64,000 nucleotides of DNA, from the NCBI RefSeq assembly GCF_000018885.1, contig NC_010168.1, positions 1,922,001 through 1,986,000 on the forward strand. Direction: 5' to 3'. Position 1 is the first letter of the stretch; each line of letters begins with the position of its first letter. Source of the stretch: Renibacterium salmoninarum ATCC 33209 (GTDB lineage: Bacteria; Actinomycetota; Actinomycetes; Actinomycetales; Micrococcaceae). Position numbers and translations under genes: made by a program. Below the pieces are notes generated by a model. That model worked only from the letters and a program-made list of their open reading frames with translations, was not told the origin of the DNA and made no database searches. Below, piece after piece: positions 12,116 through 21,739 of the stretch.

Positions 12116-14983
12116 TTAGAATCCCGTTTGGGCTCTTACCACAGCGGCTTCATCGCGCTGGCCACTGTTTTCGAGCAGCTCGGCAAACTCCATACTGACG
12201 CCGCTGTGTTCCGGGGTACCGGTGTCCAGCCGTTCAAGGCAAGCCCTAAAAGCGGTGAATGCTTCGTCCGCTCTGGCTACCTGTGACAAGGCTCGCGCCG
12301 CACCAAGCTCGGCCATTGCTGCGGCCATGTGGTCGCCCGTTTCCGCGAACTCATCCGCGGCTGAAAGCAGCTCGGCAACGCTCTCATCAATACGATCCAA
12401 CGCCAGTAACCCGCGCCCTTTTGAATCACGAATATTAGCGGCTTGCCACAGTGCACCATGTTCGACGGCGAGCGCACGGGCCTCGTCGAAATCGGCCAGT
12501 CCAGTGCCGTCCCCGGCTTCGCAACGGGCCTGTCCTTGCAGTTCAAGACTCTGCACAATCAGTTGCGGGAAACCAGAAGCACGCGCCGCCTCAACCGCGA
12601 TCTCGGCGACTTGAACCGCGCCGGGGCCAGAGGCTCTCAAGAGTAATGAGACATCATCGATTGCCGCCGCCGCGATAACTTCGGGCTTATCGGTTCCTGT
12701 GGCCAGTTCGATTGCCTCGGTCCAAGCCTGGTGTGCAACTCCCAAGCTTTCAGCGGCTTTGGCCGCTCGGCCAAACCACAAAAGCGTTTCAGCGATTGAG
12801 GCTGGCTCAACCTCGGCCGCTTCTTCTTGCTGCCGAACGGCGTCGAAATTCTCCATCGCCAGGCCTGCTTCACCGGACCAGAACTGGTACTGACCCAATT
12901 TGAAGCGCAAGCCGGCTAAGTGCAACGGTTCCAGCCCGGCCATTTCACCGTGCCGGATTGTTTGCTGCGCGCGGATGGCCGCCTGCTCATCTTGGCCCGC
13001 GTCGCTATAGAGCGCTGCAGCAAGTCCCAATGAATCAATGAGTTGTTTCCGGGCTCCGGCGGCAAGGCAGAGGTCCGCACGGCGGTCTGCGAGCGCTGCC
13101 CCCTCGAGGAATTCGCCTTGCCGACCATGCAATTGAGCACGCGCTCGTAGCACCGAAGTCAGATAAGAGGCGGGCACCGTGTCGACGGCTAGTGTTGCGT
13201 CGAGCAATCGGCTAGCTTCTGGGATGAGCGAGTCATCTCCGGCCACGGCGAAGAGGCTGCCGAAGAGCCCACCAATGACAGCGGCCTGTTCTTTGTCCAC
13301 TAAGTCCGGCGCTGCGGCGACGGCAATCCGGGCCGTGGCTACGGCGTCGTCTAAGTCCGGCGCTGCGGCGACGGCAATCCGGGCCGTGGCTACGGCGTCG
13401 TCAATTCGCCCGGCGCCCCACTGCAAAATGGCCAAGCTATTCGCGATTGAAACTATTGCCTCAGTACTTTCGTTTTGCTGGGCAGAGCTGAGTTCTTCCC
13501 GCAGCAGTTCTTCATGCTCAGTGGTTGCCCGACCATAGAGCACTACGCCTAACCGGCCTTCCAGCGCGGCCTCGTAGTCGAATCCCTGGGCAAGCAGGGC
13601 TTGGCTGCGAATCTTTAGTGCCTCAAACGCGGCTACATCCTTGTTTGCGTCCACGAGGGAGCTGGCCAGAATCGCCGCCGCTCTAGACTTGATGCGCTCG
13701 TCTTGCGCTAAGGCGATAGCGCGTTCTGCGGCGTCGATCGCTTGGTCAGCATCTTCCAGTAGTCCGGAGGCAACAAAAGCCCGCTCTAACCATTCGGCGG
13801 CGGTTGTTGGCGTGCTCAGCGTGGGCAGCTCTGCATTGACAAAGCCTTGGGTTTCCACCGGAAGGTCGTAATGCTCTGACTCCAGCGTTTGAAAGGCCTC
13901 AATGCGTCCGGAGTAATAGTCGTTGCCGTTGCGAAGGTCGAATTCAGCTGCCAATGTTTTTGCCGCAGACCAACTTGCAGCGGCCAACGTTTCAACGGTA
14001 AATCCGCCGTTTGACTCGCCAAGTAAGGGCGCCAGTTCTGCTGAGTCAGCAGCGCGTACCGGTAGGGATCCATGCCCAGCTCTGCTTACCGCATCCAACA
14101 GCACACCGTATCCGAGCAGCGCGTTAAAGCGTCGCCGCACATCAAGCGGATCTTCGGGCAGCTGATGAATGGAACGTTCTAAAATGTCCAAACCGCGAGC
14201 TTCATTCCCGGTTAGCGCGCAGAACACTAGATGGTGCCAGAACATCGGGAAGCCATCTGAATTGGCTCGCGCCATTCGGTAGGAGCGCAGATGCGCGGCT
14301 TTCGCGTCCTCTAGCCGATTGGCCCTCAGCAGCCGCAGTAACGAACTGGATTCGCAGGATTCCGGTTCATCTCCGCAGCTCAGGTTTTTGTCCATGATCT
14401 CGTCGTAAAGTCGCAGCGCTTTACTGTCCTTGCCGATGGCGGCAAAGTAGTCGACGTCTTCGGCACGCACGCAGGCCTCGCAGTGGCTGTAGTCGTCCCG
14501 GGGCACCTCATCGCGTCGAGTTCGAAATTCGCCAGCTTCAGCGAACCGTCCGGTTGCGTAGGCGGCGGCAAAGCGCGCTTGCCACAGGCCAGAAAGTCCG
14601 ACGCCGGCCTCCCGGTAACGGGTCTCCATGTCCTGAAGCATTTGATCAAGTTGAGCGATGCTGAAGACCGGGTTTGCGCTGAAATGCCAAGCCATGTGTT
14701 TGAAATACCACAGCAAATCACGGTCATCGACTTCATAGGGAAACTTAGCTGGATCCGAATCGTGTTTCCCCAGGCACCAGGTGAACGCGGTCAGAGCAGC
14801 TTCGGTGTCTTCTGTCTGGGTGCCGGAAGAAATTAGACGCATCCGAGTTGAGTAGGACAAATCATCCGCGCCAATTTCATCCGCTGCTGCGATGGCTTTA
14901 CGTACCAGCGAGGTCTCTTCTGGCCCATAGGGAAGTTGATCGGCCTGATCTTGAAGGGCCTGCACGTCTTCTCGAGTAGTCAT
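12116..14983 (-). CDS. Large helical-repeat (TPR-like) protein partnered with HSP90-like ATPase
   Basis: A 955-residue, acidic, Ala/Glu-rich protein of about thirty short amphipathic helices in the spacing of TPR-type solenoids (for example AEWLERAFVASGLLEDADQA, and many A-x3-A-x-ALA patterns). No catalytic domain, signal peptide or membrane segment is seen. It is the second gene of a two-gene operon, 11 bp after the HSP90-like gene, with AAGGGA before its ATG. TPR proteins are common HSP90 co-chaperones in eukaryotes, so a client-adaptor role is an attractive inference but is not shown here. A perfect 51-bp tandem duplication (13301-13402) adds 17 in-frame residues. A pairing of this kind is, to my memory, conserved in Arthrobacter relatives. 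Confidence 0.65.
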   Translation of the reverse strand: MTTREDVQALQDQADQLPYGPEETSLVRKAIAAADEIGADDLSYSTRMRLISSGTQTEDTEAALTAFTWCLGKHDSDPAKFPYEVDDRDLLWYFKHMAWHFSANPVFSIAQLDQMLQDMETRYREAGVGLSGLWQARFAAAYATGRFAEAGEFRTRRDEVPRDDYSHCEACVRAEDVDYFAAIGKDSKALRLYDEIMDKNLSCGDEPESCESSSLLRLLRANRLEDAKAAHLRSYRMARANSDGFPMFWHHLVFCALTGNEARGLDILERSIHQLPEDPLDVRRRFNALLGYGVLLDAVSRAGHGSLPVRAADSAELAPLLGESNGGFTVETLAAASWSAAKTLAAEFDLRNGNDYYSGRIEAFQTLESEHYDLPVETQGFVNAELPTLSTPTTAAEWLERAFVASGLLEDADQAIDAAERAIALAQDERIKSRAAAILASSLVDANKDVAAFEALKIRSQALLAQGFDYEAALEGRLGVVLYGRATTEHEELLREELSSAQQNESTEAIVSIANSLAILQWGAGRIDDAVATARIAVAAAPDLDDAVATARIAVAAAPDLVDKEQAAVIGGLFGSLFAVAGDDSLIPEASRLLDATLAVDTVPASYLTSVLRARAQLHGRQGEFLEGAALADRRADLCLAAGARKQLIDSLGLAAALYSDAGQDEQAAIRAQQTIRHGEMAGLEPLHLAGLRFKLGQYQFWSGEAGLAMENFDAVRQQEEAAEVEPASIAETLLWFGRAAKAAESLGVAHQAWTEAIELATGTDKPEVIAAAAIDDVSLLLRASGPGAVQVAEIAVEAARASGFPQLIVQSLELQGQARCEAGDGTGLADFDEARALAVEHGALWQAANIRDSKGRGLLALDRIDESVAELLSAADEFAETGDHMAAAMAELGAARALSQVARADEAFTAFRACLERLDTGTPEHSGVSMEFAELLENSGQRDEAAVVRAQTGF
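13301..13402. repeat. Perfect 51-bp tandem duplication inside the helical-repeat gene
   Basis: Two identical 51-bp units (13301-13351 and 13352-13402) encode DDAVATARIAVAAAPDL twice in a row. Being exactly 17 codons it keeps the frame, and complete nucleotide identity implies a recent slippage or unequal-exchange event. Confidence 0.93.
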
Positions 14984-14994
14984 TCTGGTTCCCT

Positions 14995-16866
14995 TCAGAG
15001 TGCTTCGGGGCCGGCGGTCGTGCCGAAATCTGCAGTGACGGAAAGATGAATCAAATCAGTGAGCGAACCGGTGAGCATGGCCCGATCGGCTGTGGTCAAC
15101 GGTCGGTGCCCCTCAAGCATCGCCTGGACGTAAAGCAAGCGCACAGTGCGGTCGAAGACGACTTCGTCGCGCACGGTTGCCAATTCTCTCATCAACGGGG
15201 TAGCCCAATTCAAGCAGAGCCTGCTAGTTGGCGCCTCTCCGGAATCGCCCGCGGTTGCGTTGAGCTGAGCATCCACTTTGTTCATAATGCCCGCCCAGAA
15301 GCCTGGTGCCAGCTCAGCGGATTTTTCCCGCTCAATTCGACGCAACACCTCCGGGTCAGCAACATAGAGCGCCGGCAATTGCTCCGGAGCAAAAAGCCGC
15401 ACGGAGACTTTACAGTGCGATTCGGCGAGCGCGGCTTCAGCCCGTTGTTCTAAGCCCGCAGTAACTTCTCGGTGCTCCAAGGACGGCGCGGAAAGCTCAT
15501 CAAGGACTTCCGCAACCCTAATTCGCTCCACGGACAGCGCCGGGTTGAGCCGCACCAGGCCACGGATGAACTCGGATTCGTAGGTGTAACCGCCGTTTAC
15601 TACCACGGTTCCGGCCGGTACTACGGCGGCAATTTGCCGGAATTCATCAACGGTTTCGGTGTAGCGGATGCTGCCACCGGCCTCGATCAGTTCGCGGCAA
15701 CTGACCCGCCCGGAGGCCGTCTCCACACTGAGCCAGGGCACGATGACTTGGGCAAGCTCGTCGTCGTAAAGTGCTAATGAGCGCAGGGCGAGTTGATGGA
15801 CTGCCAAGAATTGGTCGAACCGGCTTGGCTGAGTCGTGGCCAACTGCACAATCCAGCGTTTGAGGATCTTGCCAAGTTCTTCCCGGGTAAATTCCAGAGC
15901 GGAGTCTTCGACAAGTTGTTCTCGCGAGGCGGTTGGTTGTAATCCGGTGGTGTCCACCACGCAGCGCACGAAGAAAGCCCAGTCTGGGAGGAGGTCGTCC
16001 ACCCGGTCGCTGAGTAGCATTCGGCCTAAGTAGGCCCGGTTAGCTTGATGGGCGGACGGCGGTGGCGCGCTGGGCAGCACGAAGGCCACTCCGCGTGTGC
16101 CGGTGCCCGGAATATCAATCCGAATCGCGTCCAGGGGTTGGGCACCAAGAAGCTCTTTGCCCAGTTCACGTAGCTCTTGGAGTTCGCTGCCAGAAGCGGT
16201 GCCCTTACCGAGGAACGCTGTGTCTAGAAGGTCAGCATTGAGGAAGGGCGGGGTGCGGTTGATCGCTTGGCCATTAACGTCAATGCTGACCGGGAGGTAT
16301 TGGCCGTAATGCAGGGCTAGCCGCTGCACAGTCTCCCGGCTCAGCAGGGCCGCATCGTCTGGCCGAGGGTCAAGGACGATCGTGGTGCCTACCGGAATAT
16401 CGTCTTCGTCCAGCGAACGCAAGGTAAAGGTGCCCTCAGCGGAGCCAACCCATTCAATGGCTTGACTGCCGGTAGCGCTGCGGGACCGAACCCGAATGTT
16501 GTCGGTGACTAGAAAGCAGCTGAGCAGCCCGATGCCGAATTGGCCCAGGAAATCTTCGCGGCGCAGGTTGAGCACGCTGTCGCGTTTGGAGCTGCGCCCC
16601 ACGGTGGCGAGTAGCTGGGCGGCTTCGTCTAGGGTGAGGCCGACGCCGTTGTCACTGACGGTGAGGCGGGCGCCGTTGTGCTCGATCCGGATCCGGCCGG
16701 GTTCCGCGTTGGGGTCCTGCAGCTTGCGGGCGGAGATCGCGTCGACACCGTTTTGCATGAGCTCGCGCAAGTAGACCTGCGGCGTCGAGTAGATGTGCCG
16801 ACTAAGCAGGTCGACGACGCCGCGCAGGTCAACCTGAAACGGCCGCTCGGTAGATTCCTGAGTCAC
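14995..16866 (-). CDS. HSP90-family (HtpG-like) ATPase
   Basis: A 623-residue protein with the GHKL ATP-binding fold of HSP90: ELMQNGVDAI (E35, N39), SDNGVGL (D72-G74), ATVGRSSKRD and the GQFGIG lid hinge (108-113). A middle domain with the conserved arginine finger region (TASREQLVEDSALEF) follows. Its length is close to HtpG, but the C-terminal third is divergent. HSP90s are ATP-driven chaperones of late folding clients. It heads an operon with the helical-repeat gene 11 bp downstream. No lesion is seen. It belongs to a divergent actinobacterial branch of the family, so the name htpG is avoided. Confidence 0.85.
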   Translation of the reverse strand: MTQESTERPFQVDLRGVVDLLSRHIYSTPQVYLRELMQNGVDAISARKLQDPNAEPGRIRIEHNGARLTVSDNGVGLTLDEAAQLLATVGRSSKRDSVLNLRREDFLGQFGIGLLSCFLVTDNIRVRSRSATGSQAIEWVGSAEGTFTLRSLDEDDIPVGTTIVLDPRPDDAALLSRETVQRLALHYGQYLPVSIDVNGQAINRTPPFLNADLLDTAFLGKGTASGSELQELRELGKELLGAQPLDAIRIDIPGTGTRGVAFVLPSAPPPSAHQANRAYLGRMLLSDRVDDLLPDWAFFVRCVVDTTGLQPTASREQLVEDSALEFTREELGKILKRWIVQLATTQPSRFDQFLAVHQLALRSLALYDDELAQVIVPWLSVETASGRVSCRELIEAGGSIRYTETVDEFRQIAAVVPAGTVVVNGGYTYESEFIRGLVRLNPALSVERIRVAEVLDELSAPSLEHREVTAGLEQRAEAALAESHCKVSVRLFAPEQLPALYVADPEVLRRIEREKSAELAPGFWAGIMNKVDAQLNATAGDSGEAPTSRLCLNWATPLMRELATVRDEVVFDRTVRLLYVQAMLEGHRPLTTADRAMLTGSLTDLIHLSVTADFGTTAGPEAL

Positions 16867-16931
16867 GCTTCCCCTAGATCGATTGCGGGTTGGTAGTTCT
16901 CCAAACGATATCGCGCGGGGTGGGTGGTTCC

Positions 16932-17249
16932 CTACTTACTCTCGGGATACAAGTACTGCTCCCGCGTTGCTCCGGGAGTGAGGACGTACTTGAGGTTCTC
17001 AAGTTGCTTGATTGGGTCCCAATTTGTTGGAGGACCGCCCCAACCGTGACGCCATTGCATTCCATTTGCTGCCCATTCAGCAGTCAATTCAGCATGACGC
17101 TCCGGAAGCTCGTCCAGGCTCCTTACTCCGTCTCGAGTCCCAAACTCTAAACCGCAACAAGGGCAAATATCAAAGGTTGATATTCCGTCGGCATCAAATG
17201 GAGGTTCGTCGAATCCAACATATCCGCAGACTGGGCAGATGTATTTCAC
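16932..17249 (-). CDS. CPCC-type cysteine-rich small protein, candidate immunity protein
   Basis: The 105-residue product carries ICPVCGYVGFDEPP near its start and DICPCCGLEFGTRDG about 25 residues later: a two-knuckle zinc-ribbon arrangement characteristic of the Cys-rich CPCC family. The start is GTG at 17249 and overlaps the stop of the upstream toxin-like frame by 4 nt (GTGA), so the two genes are translationally coupled. Small proteins coded directly after polymorphic toxins are usually their immunity factors, and CPCC proteins recur in such places. Immunity function is inferred. The reading frame is intact although the toxin is broken. Confidence 0.7.
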   Translation of the reverse strand: MKYICPVCGYVGFDEPPFDADGISTFDICPCCGLEFGTRDGVRSLDELPERHAELTAEWAANGMQWRHGWGGPPTNWDPIKQLENLKYVLTPGATREQYLYPESK

Positions 17250-20200
17250 TTACTGCCTTCTTGGATGAAATATTGAACATTTGACATTTTATTCCTCTTT
17301 GGATCAGGGATATAATATGTTCGAATTGCGCCATCCTTAGTCAATATTCCAAAATGATTTGTTTCCGGATTAAACCGAACAACATCTCCATTTTTCCGAA
17401 TCATTTGCATGATCAGCAATCCATCCCTGTTGGTCTGCAGGAATTTTGCCGCCATTTCCTCATATTCTTGAGCACTCTTGGCTCCGAAATCCGCACCGTG
17501 ATCTGCCTAATGGCCTGCAAGTTTTCCATTTGCGAATTTTCCATCGTAAATCGGCACCCCACACGGTCCCGACAGCTGAAGCACCCGAACCACCACTACC
17601 GCAGTGGAACCTCCACCCATTAAAATTCCGGTACCAGGCCCCGCTCCGGCGAGCGGCGTCTTACCTGGCTTCGGCTTTGGCCGAGCACCCGGCCCTGCTT
17701 CGGCAGTGAATTTCTCAATGAGCTTCGCAGCGGCTTTGAATTTTTCAATTCGCTCAGCGATCATCGGTAGCTTTGATGAGTAGCTTACCGACTGCACCGA
17801 TTACCTTGCCGAGCTTCCCCCAAGGAATAAATCCTACTGCGGCCCAAAAACACGACCCTATATCGCCAGTACCTATACAGCGCTCAATGTCCTTGTAGCC
17901 AATTATTTCCAGGAACGCGTCCCCGAGCTCTTTGCCAATGATCGACCAAACGTCGCCTTCGGCGACAACTTTCCTGGCGTCCTGAAGCTCCTTCGATTCG
18001 TCAGGACTATCTGCAACGAATGCGTCAACAGTTTCAGTACTCGGGGGATTTAAGTCCGGCAGGTGGGTTTCCTAGACGAGTCAAATCCTCAAATTGGCGC
18101 TTTTGCGCAACTGCAGCCCAAGCCTCGGTCGAAGCGGCAGCGGCCGCGTCGGAGTCTTTGCCAGCTTGCACCGCAGAAGCTTCCGCCTGCTTCGCTGCTT
18201 CACTAGCGATTGCGGCAGACCTTCTTGCCGAGGCTGCCGAAACTTCCGCTTGAGTTGCTAAGCCAGCTGCCTCACGTGCATCAGAACGGGCCTGGCTCGC
18301 GGCGTCGTTAGCAAGTTTTGCAGATGCCGACGCGTCCTCAGCCGGCTTCTGCGCTTGCCTCGAATATTCAGCGGCTTGATCAGCATCAACTTTCGCAGCG
18401 TCGGCTGACCGACGCGCTTCATCCTTGAACCGGATCGCGTCATCCGAAGCTTGTTTCGCAAGCGCAGCCGATGCTGCAGCTTTTGCTGCGTTGGCCTTGG
18501 CGATTCCAGCATCATTGAGAGCCTTACTGATCAATCCATTGATCGCAGCATCGTGCGCAGCGGCCACCTGATCGCGCTTGATCGCTTCAAGTCGCCCAGT
18601 TGTCCAGAACGTCTTTAGCGCATAATCGGGCCCCAGATAGGCAATCTGAGCCGCCGCTTTAAGTTCCTTCGCTTCGGCCGGCCACGATCCGGCAAGCGCG
18701 AACGCCGCCTTACGTTGGTCTTTCCGCGCTGCGTCGAACTGTCCTTTCTCCAGAAATTCGCGAAGGGCCTGGCCTGTCCCCGCATTCAAAGCAGCCTGTG
18801 CACCCTTTTTGACCTCTTCGCCACCAGAACCGACCAGTCCGTAAACGGTCTTACGGTCGGCCGCTTCGCTGAGTTTCCAGCGATCAACCTGTAGGAATTC
18901 AGTAACATTTTCGGGTCCCGAATACATCGCGATCTGGGCCGCAAGCTGGGTCTCCAAAGAATTCTTGTTCTGGACATCAAAGTAGGGATAGATCTCATCC
19001 CATTGATCTTGCTCGCGCGCCGTCTTGAGACCTTTGACGATGAATTCCTTCATCGATTCTGGACCAGAGACAACCCCTCGCTCCGCAGCAGCCTTCTGCC
19101 ACGGTCCGCCGGTTTCGACAACGCCGACTACCGCTGCCTTTACTTCCTGGATCTGCGCATTCAGATCGGCGCCCGGCGTCGTCAGCTTGCCAAGAAGGTC
19201 CGAGGTCGTCGCTGCAGCCGCCTGTGCCACCGCTGCGGCGTCATCTCGAGCCTTCTGTTTCGTGTCAGCCATTTGCTTGTCCTCGGCGGCCTGTTCCATT
19301 TTGTATTTAGTTTCAGCAGCTAACCGATCTATGTCTGCTTTGCGGGCCTGATCTCGGACAGCTTGAGCCTTCTTTGCTGCATCCGAAGATGCTTCGGCCG
19401 CATCTTTAGCGGCCTCGGCGTAACCTTTAGCTCGATCAGCGGCCCTAGCAGAGTTATTCGCCTGCCGAGCCGCTTCATCAGCATTGTCCGCGGCGTTATT
19501 GGCGTGCTTCGCCGAATTAAGCGCGGCAGTTTGTGCCTCAGTAGCAGCATCAGCAGTCTGCTGCGCCAACGAATTCACTTGCCCAGCGGCAAGCTCCGCT
19601 CGATCAGCCGCAGCCCTAGCTCGATTTGAGGCCGCTCGCGCAATTCCTGCTTCGTAGCCAGCGACGCCCGATTGACCAGCGGCGTCTGCAGCAGACGCCG
19701 CTGCATCTGCCGAATTTCGACTTGCACTTAGCGCAGCAAACGAAGCATCCAGCGAAGCCTTCGTTGACTCAGCAGCCTTACCCGCGGCAGCGGCTGCCGC
19801 CGCAGCGCCCTGCGCATTGGACGCTGCTTGCTCAGCTCGGGCCGCGGCGGCAGCGTTGGCGGCTTGCGACAATGCCTGCCGAGCCTCTTGCGCTGCATTA
19901 ATTGCAACCTGGGCTGCGCGTGCGGCTTGATCGGCCAAAGAAGCCGCACGCATTGCAGCAGCACCTGCTTTGACTGCGGAATCCTTCGCCGCTGCGGCTT
20001 CGCTGGCTGCCCGCTGCGCTGCTTCCTTAGCGAGTTTTGAGGCAAAGACGGCCTGCTCCGTTGCAGCTATAGCCTTTTTATTGAAATCAATGGCCTGGTC
20101 GCTAGCACTCTTAGCTTGATTAGCCAGCTGGCTGACTGTTGCGGTCTCAGCGTCTTGGGCTGCAGCTACATATTGGCCGTATCGCAAGAAGTCGTCGAAG

Positions 20201-20881
20201 GCTTCTAAGTGTATTTACCTGAATAACTTCGCCGGCAACCTTCTTCACCGTTGGCGAAGAATAAAAGAGCTTGTAGATCTCTTTACGCTTATCAACAGTC
20301 TCAGCAGCAGTTTTTCCGGTCGCAACAAACTCTTGTATGGCGGCATCACCAGCGGCAATTGCATTCTTAGCTGCCGTTTTGACGCTTGGGGTGCCGTCCT
20401 CGACTGCGGAAAAAGCGTCTTTACGATCGTCAATGAGCCATGCTGCTTTCCAACCATCGACGACAAATTTTTGGAGTACCTGCCAGCTGCCATCTGCTAG
20501 CGCCGCCTCGGCAGCTTTTCTAGTATTAGCCCGTGCAACAAGCGATATTTGAATAGCAGTTGTACGGTAATCCTGCTTTAGTGCATCGTACTGTCCGGAG
20601 TCAATGAACTCTTTGAGTTGTACATCGTCGCCAAGCAAGGCGGCTCTTGCTGATAGCTTCGTAACCGCCCCACCCTGTTGCCAGAGTTTAAGGACACCCT
20701 GCTTGTCGGCAGCGGGGCTGATGGCTGAGTTAGATCCCAAGCCAACCGAGTTATCAGCCAGAGCCTGCTGAGGCGAACTCCACGCCGGTAAGACGCCCGC
20801 CACCAAGGCAACCGCCAGAAGTGCACCGACTGCAATCCGACACAGATTCACAAATGACACGAAGAAGCGTCGACGACTCAC
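17246..20881 (-). pseudogene. Decayed secreted polymorphic-toxin-like protein with ALF-type repeats
   Basis: Four frames join into one gene of about 1200 codons. GTG 20881 (GGAGGA upstream) opens a signal peptide (FVNLCRIAVGALLAVALVAG) and ALF-type repeats (LKEFIDSGQYDALKQD). A frameshift near 20205-20215 leads to LEAFDDFLRYGQYV and a long Ala-rich coiled coil, then more ALF repeats. A second shift near 18035-18060 leads to a pretoxin-like segment (GYKDIERCIGTGDIGSCFW, FIPWGKLGK). A third near 17775 leads to a Pro/Gly linker. A TAG at 17507-17509 then interrupts the C-terminal module HGADFGAKSAQEYE...RKNGDVVRFNPETNHFGILTKDG...IRTYY. That last motif set recurs at the C-termini of polymorphic toxins as I remember them; I cannot name the nuclease family with certainty. 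The gene is clearly inactive as one polypeptide. Confidence 0.75.
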
Positions 20882-21149
20882 GAAGAGTCCTCCATCTATC
20901 GAGATTTGGAAACGCGATGCCTCCCTGTGCGCGGCCTTAACAAGAAAACACAAATAAATCGAATGGGCAAGACGGCTCACGAAGAATTCATGACTAGATA
21001 AGTGTGATCAATTCGATATCGGAATTGTCGATTTCTACTGTTACGCTGTGAGGTGGACAAACTGTTCGGCTGTCCGCCCAAAATCAATTCCAATTCCTTG
21101 ATGACCTATGTCAAGAACTGATCGCCAATGCCCAAACCAGGGGGAACTC
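20882..21149. other. Divergent intergenic region before the secreted-protein gene
   Basis: A 268-bp stretch between the divergent toxin-like gene and the secreted protein. It should hold both promoters. I see no clear palindrome, RNA element or convincing promoter pair. Confidence 0.3.
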
Positions 21150-21692
21150 TTGATCAAAACAACTAGATACAGGCGAAGATCGCATCTCGTCATCGCAACA
21201 GCATCAGCGGTTTGCCTTACCGCAGCAGCAGTGCCGGTGGCGCAGGCTGCTAATCAAATAGCTACAGACGAAGGCCCTGGGTACACCGTAGAGCCCTTTG
21301 GAATTCCGTTGGAAGCCGGATATACCGTTGAAAACGGTGTTCATCCGGGCGCAGAAATGATCGCTGCGAAAACGAAAATTCTACTCAAAGAAGGCGACGG
21401 CAACATTATGTATGCCGAGTGCACTGGCGCCAAAGATCAAATTCGAATCGACGGCAGCACCTTCGAACACGTTTGTTTCCAGCCCACAGGCCCAGCCGGT
21501 TGGCTAAAAATGGAAATCCCCGATTCCTTCGGTGTAGCCACCAGAACATATGATCTCTCAGTCACATCCACCGATCAGGGAAAAACTGACACTAAAGATT
21601 TGTACGCGAAAGACGGTGGCGGACCCATTTTCAACCGAAGCACCGACAGCAACGTAACCGTGGTCGAAATTCGGATCAAGGGCACTTCTTGA
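21150..21692 (+). CDS. Small secreted protein, function unknown
   Basis: A likely TTG start at 21150 follows GGGGGA and gives a clean signal peptide: IKTTRYRRRSHL, a hydrophobic stretch ATASAVCLTAAAVPV, then AQA as probable cleavage site. An ATG at 21108 would add 14 residues lacking signal character. The mature part (about 150 residues) is beta-rich with two Cys (YAECTGAK, EHVCFQ) that could form a disulfide. I do not recognise a family. It lies just upstream of the broken trypsin-like gene and close enough to be cotranscribed, so a shared extracellular role is possible. Confidence 0.65.
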   Translation: MIKTTRYRRRSHLVIATASAVCLTAAAVPVAQAANQIATDEGPGYTVEPFGIPLEAGYTVENGVHPGAEMIAAKTKILLKEGDGNIMYAECTGAKDQIRIDGSTFEHVCFQPTGPAGWLKMEIPDSFGVATRTYDLSVTSTDQGKTDTKDLYAKDGGGPIFNRSTDSNVTVVEIRIKGTS

Positions 21693-21739
21693 ACAACCGC
21701 GTTTACGCCACTCTCCTTCTTCCAGAAAGTACTGAAAAA

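Noticed and set aside
18034..20187. The Ala-rich segment as a separate intact gene or a low-complexity satellite
   Set aside because: It is continuous in homology with the upstream signal-peptide frame and the downstream pretoxin frame; no DNA-level tandem unit is seen, only coiled-coil composition.
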